The notes under the pieces: generated by a model
Seen by the model: only the letters and a program-made list of their open reading frames with translations
Database searches by the model: none
What the model was told of the DNA's origin: nothing
NCBI RefSeq assembly: GCF_030540775.2
Contig: NZ_CP141266.1
Span: 917,001-981,000, forward strand
Direction: 5' to 3'
Origin: Flavivirga abyssicola
GTDB taxonomy: Bacteria > Bacteroidota > Bacteroidia > Flavobacteriales > Flavobacteriaceae
DNA length: 64,000 nt
Shown: piece by piece, positions 17,181-24,687 of the stretch
Layout of the letters: every line of letters begins with the position of its first letter
Numbering within the stretch: the stretch's first letter is position 1
Program-made: the position numbers and the translations under genes

Positions 17181-17468
17181 ATGAAAACAACACTTTTTAA
17201 AATCGTTTTGCCGACCTTTACATTAATACTGGGCATCACAACTTCTCTTGCTTTTATCGCTGCTAAAAATGCTATAGATGAGGATACTGTAAATACTAAA
17301 GGGTATTATCATGGTTCTGACGGGTTTAACTGTATCTCTGTATCTCTGGTTGATTGTGATGATACCGTATTTAATCCAGTTTGTACTGCTACAATATCTG
17401 GTATGACTCATCAAATATATGGTAGAGATAAGTTACAATGTAACATTGTACTATTTAAGAGACCATAA
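17181..17468 (+). CDS. secreted small four-cysteine protein 1 (DUF6520-like)
   Basis: 95 residues with the family signal peptide (MKTTLFKIVLPTFTLILGITTSLAF). Cysteines are at 51, 59, 68 and 87, spacing C-x7-C-x8-C-x18-C, and the ending (NIVLF) is related to the LLY ending of the others. It is the most divergent of the seven paralogs and lacks the conserved 68-nt leader, having its own AT-rich upstream sequence after promoter-like element copy 8. Function unknown; an exported, probably disulfide-bonded small protein. Confidence 0.72.
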   Translation: MKTTLFKIVLPTFTLILGITTSLAFIAAKNAIDEDTVNTKGYYHGSDGFNCISVSLVDCDDTVFNPVCTATISGMTHQIYGRDKLQCNIVLFKRP

Positions 17469-17478
17469 TCTCTTTTGC

Positions 17479-17517
17479 AAAGGTTTAGAGAAAAGACACT
17501 TATTTTATACCTTTTTA
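17479..17517 (+). terminator. weak hairpin after cysteine protein 1
   Basis: AAAGGT and ACCTTTTTATT arms with a long loop sit where clear terminators are found after the sibling genes. Confidence 0.3.
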
Positions 17518-17663
17518 TTAATAAAGAAGATTCGACTTTAATACCTACTCTTTTTTATATCGAACTCACCTTAAATTTTTTACTTCCTGAAAAACCAGAA
17601 TAAAAGGTGTAAAGCATAAAATTAAATACCTAATACCAAACACCAAAATATTGAAAAATCAAA

Positions 17664-17731
17664 CTGTAGTCAGGGCTAAGGCCGAAAACCTGTAAAATAG
17701 AGTAGGTCATTAATTTTTAAATATCTTTATT
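17664..17731 (+). ncRNA. conserved 68-nt leader, copy 1
   Basis: Ends exactly at the ATG of cysteine protein 2. It keeps TCAGGGCTAAG, CCGAAAACCTGTAAAATAGA and GTAGGTCATTAA. One base of the proposed second stem differs (GGCC instead of GACC), which still pairs with GGTC through a G-U pair. Confidence 0.65.
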
Positions 17732-18037
17732 ATGAAATCTAAAATTTTTAAAATCGTTTTACCGGCTTTTGCTTTGATGTTAGCTATCACTGCATCACTT
17801 GCTTTTACACCTGCCAATGATCATGTGGTTGAGGATGGTATTTTAGTTAGTACAGCGTACTTCAGAAATGGTATTCAAAACCCTTGTTTACAGTTATTCC
17901 CTGTTTCCTGTCAACTTGAATTTGTAGAAGATCAGATTTGTGCAGTTAATATAAATGGCCTTGATCGCGCATTATTTTTTACTAAAATACAGGCTTTGCC
18001 CTCTTGTGTTACTTTGTTGTATAAATACCAAGAATAA
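17732..18037 (+). CDS. secreted small four-cysteine protein 2 (DUF6520-like)
   Basis: 101 residues. Signal peptide MKSKIFKIVLPAFALMLAIT + ASLAF, then an acidic linker and the core NPC...PVSCQLEFVEDQIC...PSCVTLLY with Cys at 52, 60, 70 and 92. It is preceded by the 68-nt leader but has no redox membrane gene of its own upstream; the sequence between 17520 and 17660 shows no clear remnant. A hairpin terminator follows. Confidence 0.78.
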   Translation: MKSKIFKIVLPAFALMLAITASLAFTPANDHVVEDGILVSTAYFRNGIQNPCLQLFPVSCQLEFVEDQICAVNINGLDRALFFTKIQALPSCVTLLYKYQE

Positions 18038-18054
18038 TCTTTTAAGTATAAGCG

Positions 18055-18084
18055 AAAAGGTGTCTGAAATGGTCACCTTTTCTG
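18055..18084 (+). terminator. terminator after cysteine protein 2
   Basis: AAAAGGTG pairs with CACCTTTT, followed by T-rich sequence. Confidence 0.7.
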
Positions 18085-18303
18085 TTTATTTATTGTCTGT
18101 TTATAGTTTGTGTTTATTTGTAAGACTCAGATTAAATAGTCTTTATAATATTTTTCTGGTCTCAAGGCTCGAGATATGAACACAAGAATATTAGGAGGCA
18201 TAAGTCTGCATTAACCCCGATAGCTTAGGAGCAGAATTAATCTGCCTACAAGTTCAACTTGCAATTTTGAGTGTTCTCGATGTGAAATCTAGAGAGATTT
18301 ACT

Positions 18304-18365
18304 AACAAATCCCTCCTAGACAAGTCTTTATCCATTTAAAATAAATTTTATCCTGCACCTTTGTA
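18304..18365 (+). repeat. promoter-like element, copy 9 (cassette A promoter)
   Basis: ACAAATCCCTCCTAGACAAG, TCTTTATCCATTTAAAATAA and the end CACCTTTGTAA. The mauE-like ATG follows about 30 bases later. The stretch 18304-20163 appears identical to 24140-25999. Confidence 0.7.
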
Positions 18366-18395
18366 AGGTTCTTAAACAATTCATTTGTTATCGTT

Positions 18396-18851
18396 ATGAA
18401 AATTAATAGTAAGTATAAAAACGCTCTGTTAGAAGTTATTTGTTTTCTCTATATACTCTTATTTGTATATGCGGCCATGAGTAAACTATTGGTCTTTGAT
18501 GAATTTAAGATCCAGATTGGACAATCTGCCATGTTAACCCCTTTTGCGAGTATTATTGCTCTGGTAATCCCTTCTCTTGAAATACTCATTGCCCTACTTT
18601 TACTTGTTCCCCGTTTTAAACTCTTGGGAATGTTTGCTGCCTTTAACCTCATGGTCATGTTTACGGCCTATATCTTTATTATTTTAAATTTTAGTAATGA
18701 TATCCCATGTTCTTGTGGCGGGGTACTCGAAAAAATGGGATGGACAGAGCATCTATTCTTTAACATCGCTTTTGTTATTCTGGCCTTTATCGGTATCCTT
18801 ATCCTAAACGAACAAAAAAATTATATCACCCCTAAATATGCCTCCTTATGA
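18396..18851 (+). CDS. MauE/DoxX-like redox membrane protein, copy A
   Basis: 151 residues with four predicted membrane helices (about 11-29, 50-70, 76-98, 120-138). The cysteine pair IPCSCGG (C105, C107) sits in the loop between helices 3 and 4, as in MauE/DoxD-type proteins linked to disulfide handling outside the cytoplasm. It overlaps the next gene by four bases (ATGA), so translation is coupled. Downstream in the same unit come the 370-residue protein and a small cysteine protein, which makes disulfide formation in that small protein a plausible job (inference). Its protein sequence is identical to copy B at 24232. Confidence 0.82.
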   Translation: MKINSKYKNALLEVICFLYILLFVYAAMSKLLVFDEFKIQIGQSAMLTPFASIIALVIPSLEILIALLLLVPRFKLLGMFAAFNLMVMFTAYIFIILNFSNDIPCSCGGVLEKMGWTEHLFFNIAFVILAFIGILILNEQKNYITPKYASL

Positions 18852-19960
18852 CTCTAAAAAAGCTTTATGGATCTCTTTTGCTCTGTACTATTGGTAGTAT
18901 TGGGCTTATGGCTCTTTTGTTTGTTTTTACTAAAAAAAGTATTACTAGGGATAATAGTTTTAAACGGGGGTTTCTTTATAATTCCCCTGAGAAAATCCAT
19001 GAACTGGATCTTGAATATAATGGGTATTATATTGCTGGCGCAGACCAGGAACAAATCTATCTGGGAAGCCCAGGATCGCCTTTATTTCTGACGGTTGTAG
19101 ACTCGGCCCTTCAAAGTAAAGAGGTGATTCACTTATCTATGGATCAGGATAGCCTCCCCATGCGTTCGCCTCAGCTTCGGGTGGTCCCACCTTACTTCTT
19201 TTTAACCGATGGGACCATTCCTTATATTCTTAGAGGGAATACTAAAGACTGGAAGGCACATTCCATGCTGGATGATCCCCTTTATTTTACCAATGCACAG
19301 CCTATAGACTCGGTCACTTTGGCGATTCGGGCTATTAGCAATAAAACGAATGAGTTTGTACTAGGGACTATAAAACTTGAAGACTCGGCTACTATGAGAC
19401 TCTCCCATGAGCTTTTACAAAAACAGGTGGATGGACTTTTTGATGTCGATGGCATGCTTCAATACAATCAACAGCGGAAGCAAATGGTGTATACTTACCG
19501 TTATCGTAATCAATATATCGTGGCTAATGATAGTCTCCAACTTCAATTTCTTGGTAAGACCATAGATACCATTAGCCAGGCACAAATACAAGTGGGTACT
19601 ATTGCTTCTAAAAACAAACATAAAATGGCCGCGCCTGCCCTTACCGTGAATAGAAACAGTGCCACCTCTGGAGATTATCTTTTTATAAACTCCAGAAGGC
19701 TGGGACAATCGGAGTCGCTTGTGCTATGGGAACAGTCTTCGCTTATCGATGTCTATAATATGGAGAAAGATCGCTATGAATTTAGCTTTTATGTGGAAGA
19801 TATAGATGAAAATAAACTAAAATCGTTCTTTGTGCTTCATGATAAATTTATAGGCCTTATTGGGAACCATATGGTTACTTATCAACTGGGTGATCATTTT
19901 AAACAGAAACCGCCGTCTACCATTATGGCACAAAAACAAAAGACGGATGACCAAAAATAA
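18848..19960 (+). CDS. membrane-anchored 370-residue protein of the cassette, copy A
   Basis: An N-terminal signal anchor (about 8-28, LLLCTIGSIGLMALLFVFT) is followed by a large extracytoplasmic domain rich in short beta strands. Phrases such as LTVVDSALQSKEVIHLSMDQD, YFFLTDGTIPYILRG and KFIGLIGNHMVTYQLGDHF recall the repeating blades of Bacteroidetes beta-propeller proteins of the BF3164 type. I see no catalytic motif and no cysteine beyond the anchor. Translationally coupled to the MauE-like gene. It ends 31 bases before the 68-nt leader of cysteine protein 3. Identical to copy B. Confidence 0.7.
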   Translation: MTLKKLYGSLLLCTIGSIGLMALLFVFTKKSITRDNSFKRGFLYNSPEKIHELDLEYNGYYIAGADQEQIYLGSPGSPLFLTVVDSALQSKEVIHLSMDQDSLPMRSPQLRVVPPYFFLTDGTIPYILRGNTKDWKAHSMLDDPLYFTNAQPIDSVTLAIRAISNKTNEFVLGTIKLEDSATMRLSHELLQKQVDGLFDVDGMLQYNQQRKQMVYTYRYRNQYIVANDSLQLQFLGKTIDTISQAQIQVGTIASKNKHKMAAPALTVNRNSATSGDYLFINSRRLGQSESLVLWEQSSLIDVYNMEKDRYEFSFYVEDIDENKLKSFFVLHDKFIGLIGNHMVTYQLGDHFKQKPPSTIMAQKQKTDDQK

Positions 19961-19991
19961 AAAAAACATACTGGAATACCAGAAAACAATA

Positions 19992-20059
19992 CTGCAGTCA
20001 GGGCTAAGACCGAAAACCTGTAAAATAGAGTAGGTCGTTAATTTTTAAATATCTATATT
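19992..20059 (+). ncRNA. conserved 68-nt leader, copy 2
   Basis: Intercistronic, ending at the ATG of cysteine protein 3. Potential pairings, counted from the leader start: CAGG (8-11) with CCTG (26-29), and GACC (17-20) with GGTC (42-45). The interleaved order gives an H-type pseudoknot. ACCT (25-28) could instead pair with AGGT (41-44). Confidence 0.65.
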
Positions 20060-20359
20060 ATGAAATCTAATTTTTTTAAAATCGTTTTACCGGCTTTTGC
20101 GCTTATGTTAGCAATCACAGCTTCGCTGGCTTTTACTTCTGCTAATAATGATGTGGCTGAGGAGGAGGATGCTGTTACTATAGCGTACTACAAGGATGGT
20201 ATTGGTAACCCTTGTGTAGAGGAAAGCCCTGTTTCATGTCAAGTTGAATTTGTAGAAGACAAGCCTTGCACAGTTTTAATAGATACTGTTGAGCGTCAAT
20301 TATTTCAGAATCCAACACAATCCTCTTGTACTGTTCTTTTGTATGAACTACAAGAATAA
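20060..20359 (+). CDS. secreted small four-cysteine protein 3 (DUF6520-like), cassette A
   Basis: 99 residues, Cys at 52, 60, 70 and 90. Residues 1-34, including the signal peptide, are identical to protein 6 of cassette B, and identity then stops abruptly at nucleotide 20163. The mature parts differ at many positions while keeping NPC, PVSCQVEFVEDKPC and SCTVLLYE. It is the last gene of the mauE-like unit and is followed by a terminator. It faces the convergent T9SS gene. Confidence 0.78.
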   Translation: MKSNFFKIVLPAFALMLAITASLAFTSANNDVAEEEDAVTIAYYKDGIGNPCVEESPVSCQVEFVEDKPCTVLIDTVERQLFQNPTQSSCTVLLYELQE

Positions 20360-20377
20360 TCTTTTCGAAGATTAGTG

Positions 20378-20410
20378 AAAAGGGTGTCTTTCTTTAGACA
20401 TCCTTTTTTT
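20378..20410 (+). terminator. terminator after cysteine protein 3
   Basis: AAAAGGGTGTCT and AGACATCCTTTT arms followed by a T run. Confidence 0.72.
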
Positions 20411-20534
20411 AGTGAATCTTATATTTTATAAATTTGCATAATAAAACTTAATAGTTGGCTATCTGCAACCCTTTCACTAAAAAGGTATCACGCGATACCA
20501 ACACCACAAACTGTACCACTGGATGTTCCTCTAC

Positions 20535-22124
20535 TTACTTTTTAATAACCTTTTTAGTTTCCATGCCTAAACTGGTATGTATCTGTAAAAAATAGAGTCC
20601 TTTTGATAAATGACTCACATTAATGCTTTCCTTTTTACTCTTGAATACCAACTGTCCTAAATTATTATATACGTTTATATATTTTAAATCTGGTACATTT
20701 TTAACATATAACGTATTTCTTACAGGATTGGGGTATACTCTTGCTTTTTCAGACCTATCTACATCTGTAACAGATAATGATTCTGATAGAGATACTGATA
20801 AATTATCAAATCGGAAAGCTACATTTGATGTTGTTGTAACTGTAAAGGCTGTAATATCTTTCCAGTTTAAAGCTACTGTGCCTCCCGGAGCTGCACCTCC
20901 CACTAAGGGCACCACTACAGGTGAGTTGCTACCGCTAGTTGGGGTAAAGGTGTAATCTCTGTCCCAACCATGCCCCTCTACAGGTAAAACAGAATAGACA
21001 TCAACCGCTTTATCAAAGGTAAAGGTAACCGAAGTACTACTACCTGTTTTAAGAACATTACCAGATGAACCTTTAAAACCGAGACCGTCATATACATAAG
21101 TATTTCTAGGATCCGTACTATCATCATTTTTAAATGTCACTGTAATACCATCTATAATCTCTGTGACATTGTTACCGTTATCTACTGCTGTTTCCCATCC
21201 AAATACAGTGGGGTCATCAAACCTATGGATTGATAGATTGTCAAACAAAAACTCTAAAGCTCCTGGTGCTGAAACCGTAAAGGATGTCACATCGATCCAG
21301 TTTAAAGCCACTGTTCCTGCCGCTCCACCTGTAAGTGGTACCACTTTTGGTAAATTATCACCTCCTGTCGGGGTAAAGGTTAAATTTTCATTCGTACCAA
21401 ACCCATCTCTTGGTATAATGGATTTGATGGTTACAGCCTGATCAAAGCTAAAGGTAACCGAAGTTGTTAATCCGCTTGATAATGCGACATTTCCAGTTGT
21501 TCCTCCAACCCCTGAACCATTATCATGTAAAGAAATATCTATATCTGAAACTGTAAGGGTAATGCCATCTATGGTTTCGGTGATCGTGTTCCCGTTATCT
21601 ACTGCATTCGTATCAAAATCAAATACACTGGGATCGTTGATGGCATATATTGATAGGTCATCAAATAAAAATTGTATACTTCCCATTGATGATACCGTAA
21701 ACGATGTTACGTTAACCCAGTTTAAAGCTACTGTTTCTTCTGGTGCTGCTCCACCTTCCAGTAATACCGTAACTGGTGAATTATCACCTCCTGTTGGAGT
21801 AAAGGTTAAATTTGTATTCGTACCATTTACATCTATTGGTATAATGGAATTAATGGCTACGCCACGATTAAAGCTAAAGGTCACTGAAGTCGTTGTTCCG
21901 CTTGATAATACCACATTTCCTGTAACACCTCCAAATCCTATACCGCTATCAAATAAAGAGATCCCGGCATCTGAAACGGTAAGTGTAATACCATTTATGG
22001 TCTCGGTGATATCGTTTCCGTTAACTTCTGCATTGGTGTCAAAATCAAATACTGTTTGAGTTTGAGCTCCAACTATATTAATAACAAGTGTTAGTATTGC
22101 AAAAAGGCATGTCGCTTTCTTCAT
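20535..22124 (-). CDS. T9SS-secreted repeat surface protein, copy A
   Basis: 529 residues. Signal peptide MKKATCLFAILTLVINIVGAQ, then three ~140-residue repeats (about 24-165, 166-305, 306-445). Each begins like FDFDTNA and ITETI-GITLTVSD and contains TSVTFSF, LTFTPTGGDNSP and a closing FLFDDLSI strand. A type A C-terminal sorting domain (about 460-529) has VYPNPVRNTLYV, NNLGQLVF, LSKGLYFLQI and ends KKVIKK. It is exported through T9SS and probably displayed on the cell surface; the repeats look like beta-sandwich adhesive or binding domains. Residues 1 to about 336 are identical to copy B, and the rest diverges. It is convergent with the cysteine protein gene. Confidence 0.82.
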   Translation of the reverse strand: MKKATCLFAILTLVINIVGAQTQTVFDFDTNAEVNGNDITETINGITLTVSDAGISLFDSGIGFGGVTGNVVLSSGTTTSVTFSFNRGVAINSIIPIDVNGTNTNLTFTPTGGDNSPVTVLLEGGAAPEETVALNWVNVTSFTVSSMGSIQFLFDDLSIYAINDPSVFDFDTNAVDNGNTITETIDGITLTVSDIDISLHDNGSGVGGTTGNVALSSGLTTSVTFSFDQAVTIKSIIPRDGFGTNENLTFTPTGGDNLPKVVPLTGGAAGTVALNWIDVTSFTVSAPGALEFLFDNLSIHRFDDPTVFGWETAVDNGNNVTEIIDGITVTFKNDDSTDPRNTYVYDGLGFKGSSGNVLKTGSSTSVTFTFDKAVDVYSVLPVEGHGWDRDYTFTPTSGSNSPVVVPLVGGAAPGGTVALNWKDITAFTVTTTSNVAFRFDNLSVSLSESLSVTDVDRSEKARVYPNPVRNTLYVKNVPDLKYINVYNNLGQLVFKSKKESINVSHLSKGLYFLQIHTSLGMETKKVIKK

Positions 22125-22732
22125 AATTTAGTTAGTTTAAGAGTGCTGCTATTAATCTAAACTATTCAAAATTTGAACTTTTTTAATTACTAGGTTCTTT
22201 TGTTATAACAATAAAAAAACAAAACGGGTAGTATAATTTAAAAGGTATTTTATTCTAACTTTTCTAATTTACGATTTATACTTATTTGCAAAGGCTATAT
22301 CTAACTGTTTTTATGACGCCTTAATTTATCGATAAACAAGGGGAAAAGACACTAGATATAAGGCTTAACATTAAAAACCTAAACTCTTTATTTACAACTT
22401 ATTGAATTTTTTTATGAAAATATTTTTTTTTCAAGGATGGAGATTTTTTTGAACCACTATTTTATAATAGGCTTTAACCCTCTTTATGTATTGGAGCTTC
22501 TTGATGAAGTTTTCAGATGCAATAAAATACGGTATTTTATAAGTTTTTGCTTAGCACCGCTTAGGTGATAGCAAAGCGCTATACTTTGCAGTAGCTGGAT
22601 GCTGTAATCGTTTTTCAAATGCATTAAGTGGGTTTAATATAAGGTACTACCAGATACCAAAAACATTTATCCTAAATTTAACCCAGAAGGTTCTGTAAAG
22701 GCAAAAATTGGTACTCAAAATGATGTTTTACC
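22125..22732. other. intergenic upstream of T9SS gene copy A
   Basis: It contains the GGGT-GTATAAT motif at 22220-22243. About 350 bases (22390-22740) are collinear with 28320-28680, including GCTTAGCACCGCTTAGGTGA and GCTATACTTTGCAGTAGCTG. No gene seen. Confidence 0.6.
22220..22243 (-). promoter_or_regulatory. conserved motif upstream of T9SS gene, copy 1
   Basis: On the plus strand AAAACGGGTAGTATAATTTA. Related copies lie at 28149, 41621 and 46811, each upstream of a leftward gene. It may be a promoter or operator. Confidence 0.45.
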
Positions 22733-22794
22733 AACAAATCCTTCTTATGCAAGTGTTTATCCTTTTTAAATAAATTTTATTCCGCAACTTTGTA
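22733..22794 (+). repeat. promoter-like element, copy 10
   Basis: AACAAATCCTTCTTATGCAAG, TTTATCCTTTTTAAATAA and the end CAACTTTGTAA. It heads a decayed cassette. Confidence 0.68.
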
Positions 22795-22828
22795 ATATTA
22801 ATATACAACTTGTTATTTATTAATATTC

Positions 22829-23022
22829 ATGGGAAGTACAAAAACGTCTATTGGATTTTATGTGTTTCCTGTTCATACTCTTATTTGTATACGTTTCATT
22901 GAGTATTATATCTTTAATGACACTTTTCTATAGGGCTTATTAGTAGTCATATTGTTACTAATTAGAGTTTTAAGCAAGAACCGTCATCTCTCATAATGGT
23001 TCAAGACTTAAAATCCAGTAAC
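22829..23022 (+). pseudogene. fused remnant of mauE-like and 370-residue genes
   Basis: 22829-22905 aligns with the start of the mauE-like gene (AAGTACAAAAACG, ATACTCTTATTTGTATACG). From about 22930 the sequence aligns instead with the end of the 370-residue gene (ATAGGGCTTATTAGTAGTCA, then GAACCGTCATCTCTCATAATGG). The middle of both genes, about 1.4 kb, is gone and the frame is broken. The remnant lies between a promoter-like element and a leader, exactly where the intact genes lie in cassettes A and B. Confidence 0.65.
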
Positions 23023-23064
23023 AAAAAACAAAACTTAAAAAAATTGACATTCCGATAAATAATA

Positions 23065-23132
23065 CTGCAGTCAGGACTAAGACCGAAAACCTGTAAAATA
23101 GAGTAGGTCATTAATCTTTAAATATCTATATC
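23065..23132 (+). ncRNA. conserved 68-nt leader, copy 3
   Basis: Differs from copy 2 at only a few positions (CAGGACTAAGACC at the start, TAATCTTTAAATATC near the end). All four proposed pairing segments are kept. Confidence 0.65.
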
Positions 23133-23435
23133 ATGAAATCTAAAATTTTTAAAACCGTTTTTCCTGCTTTTGCATTTATGCTAGCTATCACGGCTTCACT
23201 TGCTTTTACGTCTGCTAATAATGATGTGGTTGAGGAAGAACATACTAAAATCACTAAAGCCTACGTCAAGGCTGGTATTGGTCAGCCTTGTCAACTTGTA
23301 ACTCCTGTTTGCTGTCAAGTTGAATTCGCAGAAGTACTTTGCACTATTAATATAAGTGGTATTGACCGCCAATTATTTAAGACCAGAACACAGACCTCTT
23401 GTAATGGTTTATTGTACGAATACGAAGAGCATTAA
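23133..23435 (+). CDS. secreted small cysteine protein 4 (DUF6520-like)
   Basis: 100 residues with five cysteines (53, 60, 61, 70, 90), the motif QPC...PVCCQVEFAEVLC and the LLYEYEEH ending. Signal peptide as in the siblings (MKSKIFKTVFPAFAFMLAIT). It belongs to a cassette whose membrane genes have decayed, but leader, promoter-like element and terminator are all preserved, so it is probably still expressed. Confidence 0.76.
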   Translation: MKSKIFKTVFPAFAFMLAITASLAFTSANNDVVEEEHTKITKAYVKAGIGQPCQLVTPVCCQVEFAEVLCTINISGIDRQLFKTRTQTSCNGLLYEYEEH

Positions 23436-23451
23436 TCTTTCAAATATTAAC

Positions 23452-23482
23452 AAAAAGGTGCTTTGGACAGGCATCTTTTTTT
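23452..23482 (+). terminator. terminator after cysteine protein 4
   Basis: AAAAAGGTGC pairs with GCATCTTTTT, then a T run. Confidence 0.68.
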
Positions 23483-23530
23483 AGTGCAACCCATGTTTTT
23501 CAAGCTTGTGAGCTAAAACTTCATGTTAAA

Positions 23531-23593
23531 AATAAATCCCTCCTAAACAAGTATTTATCCATTAAAAATAAACCTTATCTCGTACCTTAAATT
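23531..23593 (+). repeat. promoter-like element, copy 11
   Basis: AAATCCCTCCTAAACAAG, TATTTATCCATTAAAAATAA. The -7 end reads ACCTTAAAT and is degenerate. Confidence 0.6.
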
Positions 23594-23594
23594 T

Positions 23595-23668
23595 ATGAAA
23601 ATTCATAGTTAAGCATAAAAGCGTTTATTAGAATTTATGTGTTTCCTGTTTATACTTTTATTTCTAAA
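23595..23668 (+). pseudogene. short mauE-like remnant with in-frame stop
   Basis: ATGAAAATTCATAGTTAAG is the mauE-like start with an in-frame TAA after five codons. It continues GCATAAAAGCG and TTATACTTTTATTTCT, then runs directly into the 68-nt leader. The whole 370-residue gene is absent here. Confidence 0.65.
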
Positions 23669-23670
23669 TA

Positions 23671-23738
23671 CTGCAGTCAGGGAGAAGACCGAAAACCTGT
23701 AAAATAGAGTAGGTCATTAATCTTTAAATATCTTTGTT
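23671..23738 (+). ncRNA. conserved 68-nt leader, copy 4
   Basis: Carries CAGGGAGAAGACC instead of CAGGGCTAAGACC; the pairing segments are unchanged. It begins only six bases after the mauE-like remnant. Confidence 0.65.
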
Positions 23739-24044
23739 ATGAAATCTAAAATTTTTAAAACCGTTTTTCCTGCTTTTGCTTTAATATTAGCGATCTCTGC
23801 TTCACTTGCTTTTTCACCTGTTAATAATGATATGGCTGAAGATGCTACTAAAATTACTACAGCTTACTACAAAAATGGTATTGGTATACCTTGCCCATTG
23901 GTAACTCCTGTTTTATGTCAACTTGAATTCGTAGAGAACCAGGCTTGCACAATTCAAGTATCAGGTACTGATCGTCAATTATTTTTGATTCAAACACAGA
24001 ACTCTTGTGTTACGCTTTTATATAAATGTCAATTGCCTGAATAG
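23739..24044 (+). CDS. secreted small cysteine protein 5 (DUF6520-like)
   Basis: 101 residues, Cys at 52, 60, 70, 90 and an extra one at 97. Motifs IPC, PVLCQLEFVENQAC, DRQLF and SCVTLLYKC. Same signal peptide type. It lies between the two complete cassettes, behind a promoter-like element and a stub of the mauE-like gene. Confidence 0.76.
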   Translation: MKSKIFKTVFPAFALILAISASLAFSPVNNDMAEDATKITTAYYKNGIGIPCPLVTPVLCQLEFVENQACTIQVSGTDRQLFLIQTQNSCVTLLYKCQLPE

Positions 24045-24062
24045 TTTTTCAAATATATCAGT

Positions 24063-24092
24063 AAAAAGGTGCCTGTCTTGGGCACCTTTTTT
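24063..24092 (+). terminator. terminator after cysteine protein 5
   Basis: AAAAAGGTGCC and GGCACCTTTTTT form a strong stem with a T run. Confidence 0.8.
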
Positions 24093-24139
24093 AGTTAAAT
24101 TCTTGCCTTATAAGTTTATACACAAAACTTCATGCCAAA

Positions 24140-24201
24140 AACAAATCCCTCCTAGACAAGTCTTTATCCATTTAAAATAAATTTTATCCTGCACCTTTGT
24201 A
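24140..24201 (+). repeat. promoter-like element, copy 12 (cassette B promoter)
   Basis: Identical to copy 9. It marks the left edge of the long identical block 24140-25999. Confidence 0.7.
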
Positions 24202-24231
24202 AGGTTCTTAAACAATTCATTTGTTATCGTT

Positions 24232-24687
24232 ATGAAAATTAATAGTAAGTATAAAAACGCTCTGTTAGAAGTTATTTGTTTTCTCTATATACTCTTATTT
24301 GTATATGCGGCCATGAGTAAACTATTGGTCTTTGATGAATTTAAGATCCAGATTGGACAATCTGCCATGTTAACCCCTTTTGCGAGTATTATTGCTCTGG
24401 TAATCCCTTCTCTTGAAATACTCATTGCCCTACTTTTACTTGTTCCCCGTTTTAAACTCTTGGGAATGTTTGCTGCCTTTAACCTCATGGTCATGTTTAC
24501 GGCCTATATCTTTATTATTTTAAATTTTAGTAATGATATCCCATGTTCTTGTGGCGGGGTACTCGAAAAAATGGGATGGACAGAGCATCTATTCTTTAAC
24601 ATCGCTTTTGTTATTCTGGCCTTTATCGGTATCCTTATCCTAAACGAACAAAAAAATTATATCACCCCTAAATATGCCTCCTTATGA
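24232..24687 (+). CDS. MauE/DoxX-like redox membrane protein, copy B
   Basis: Identical in protein sequence to copy A (four helices, C105/C107 in PCSCGG). The overlapping frames on both strands also translate identically, so the nucleotides appear unchanged too. It overlaps the next gene by four bases. Same proposed role: supplying or shuffling disulfides for the small cysteine proteins. Confidence 0.82.
   Translation: MKINSKYKNALLEVICFLYILLFVYAAMSKLLVFDEFKIQIGQSAMLTPFASIIALVIPSLEILIALLLLVPRFKLLGMFAAFNLMVMFTAYIFIILNFSNDIPCSCGGVLEKMGWTEHLFFNIAFVILAFIGILILNEQKNYITPKYASL

Noticed and set aside
20623-22059. Long forward ORFs of 92-165 residues opposite the T9SS repeat genes
   Set aside because: They are antisense shadows: the same frames appear in every repeat and in all three paralogs, which follows from the repeated coding strand.
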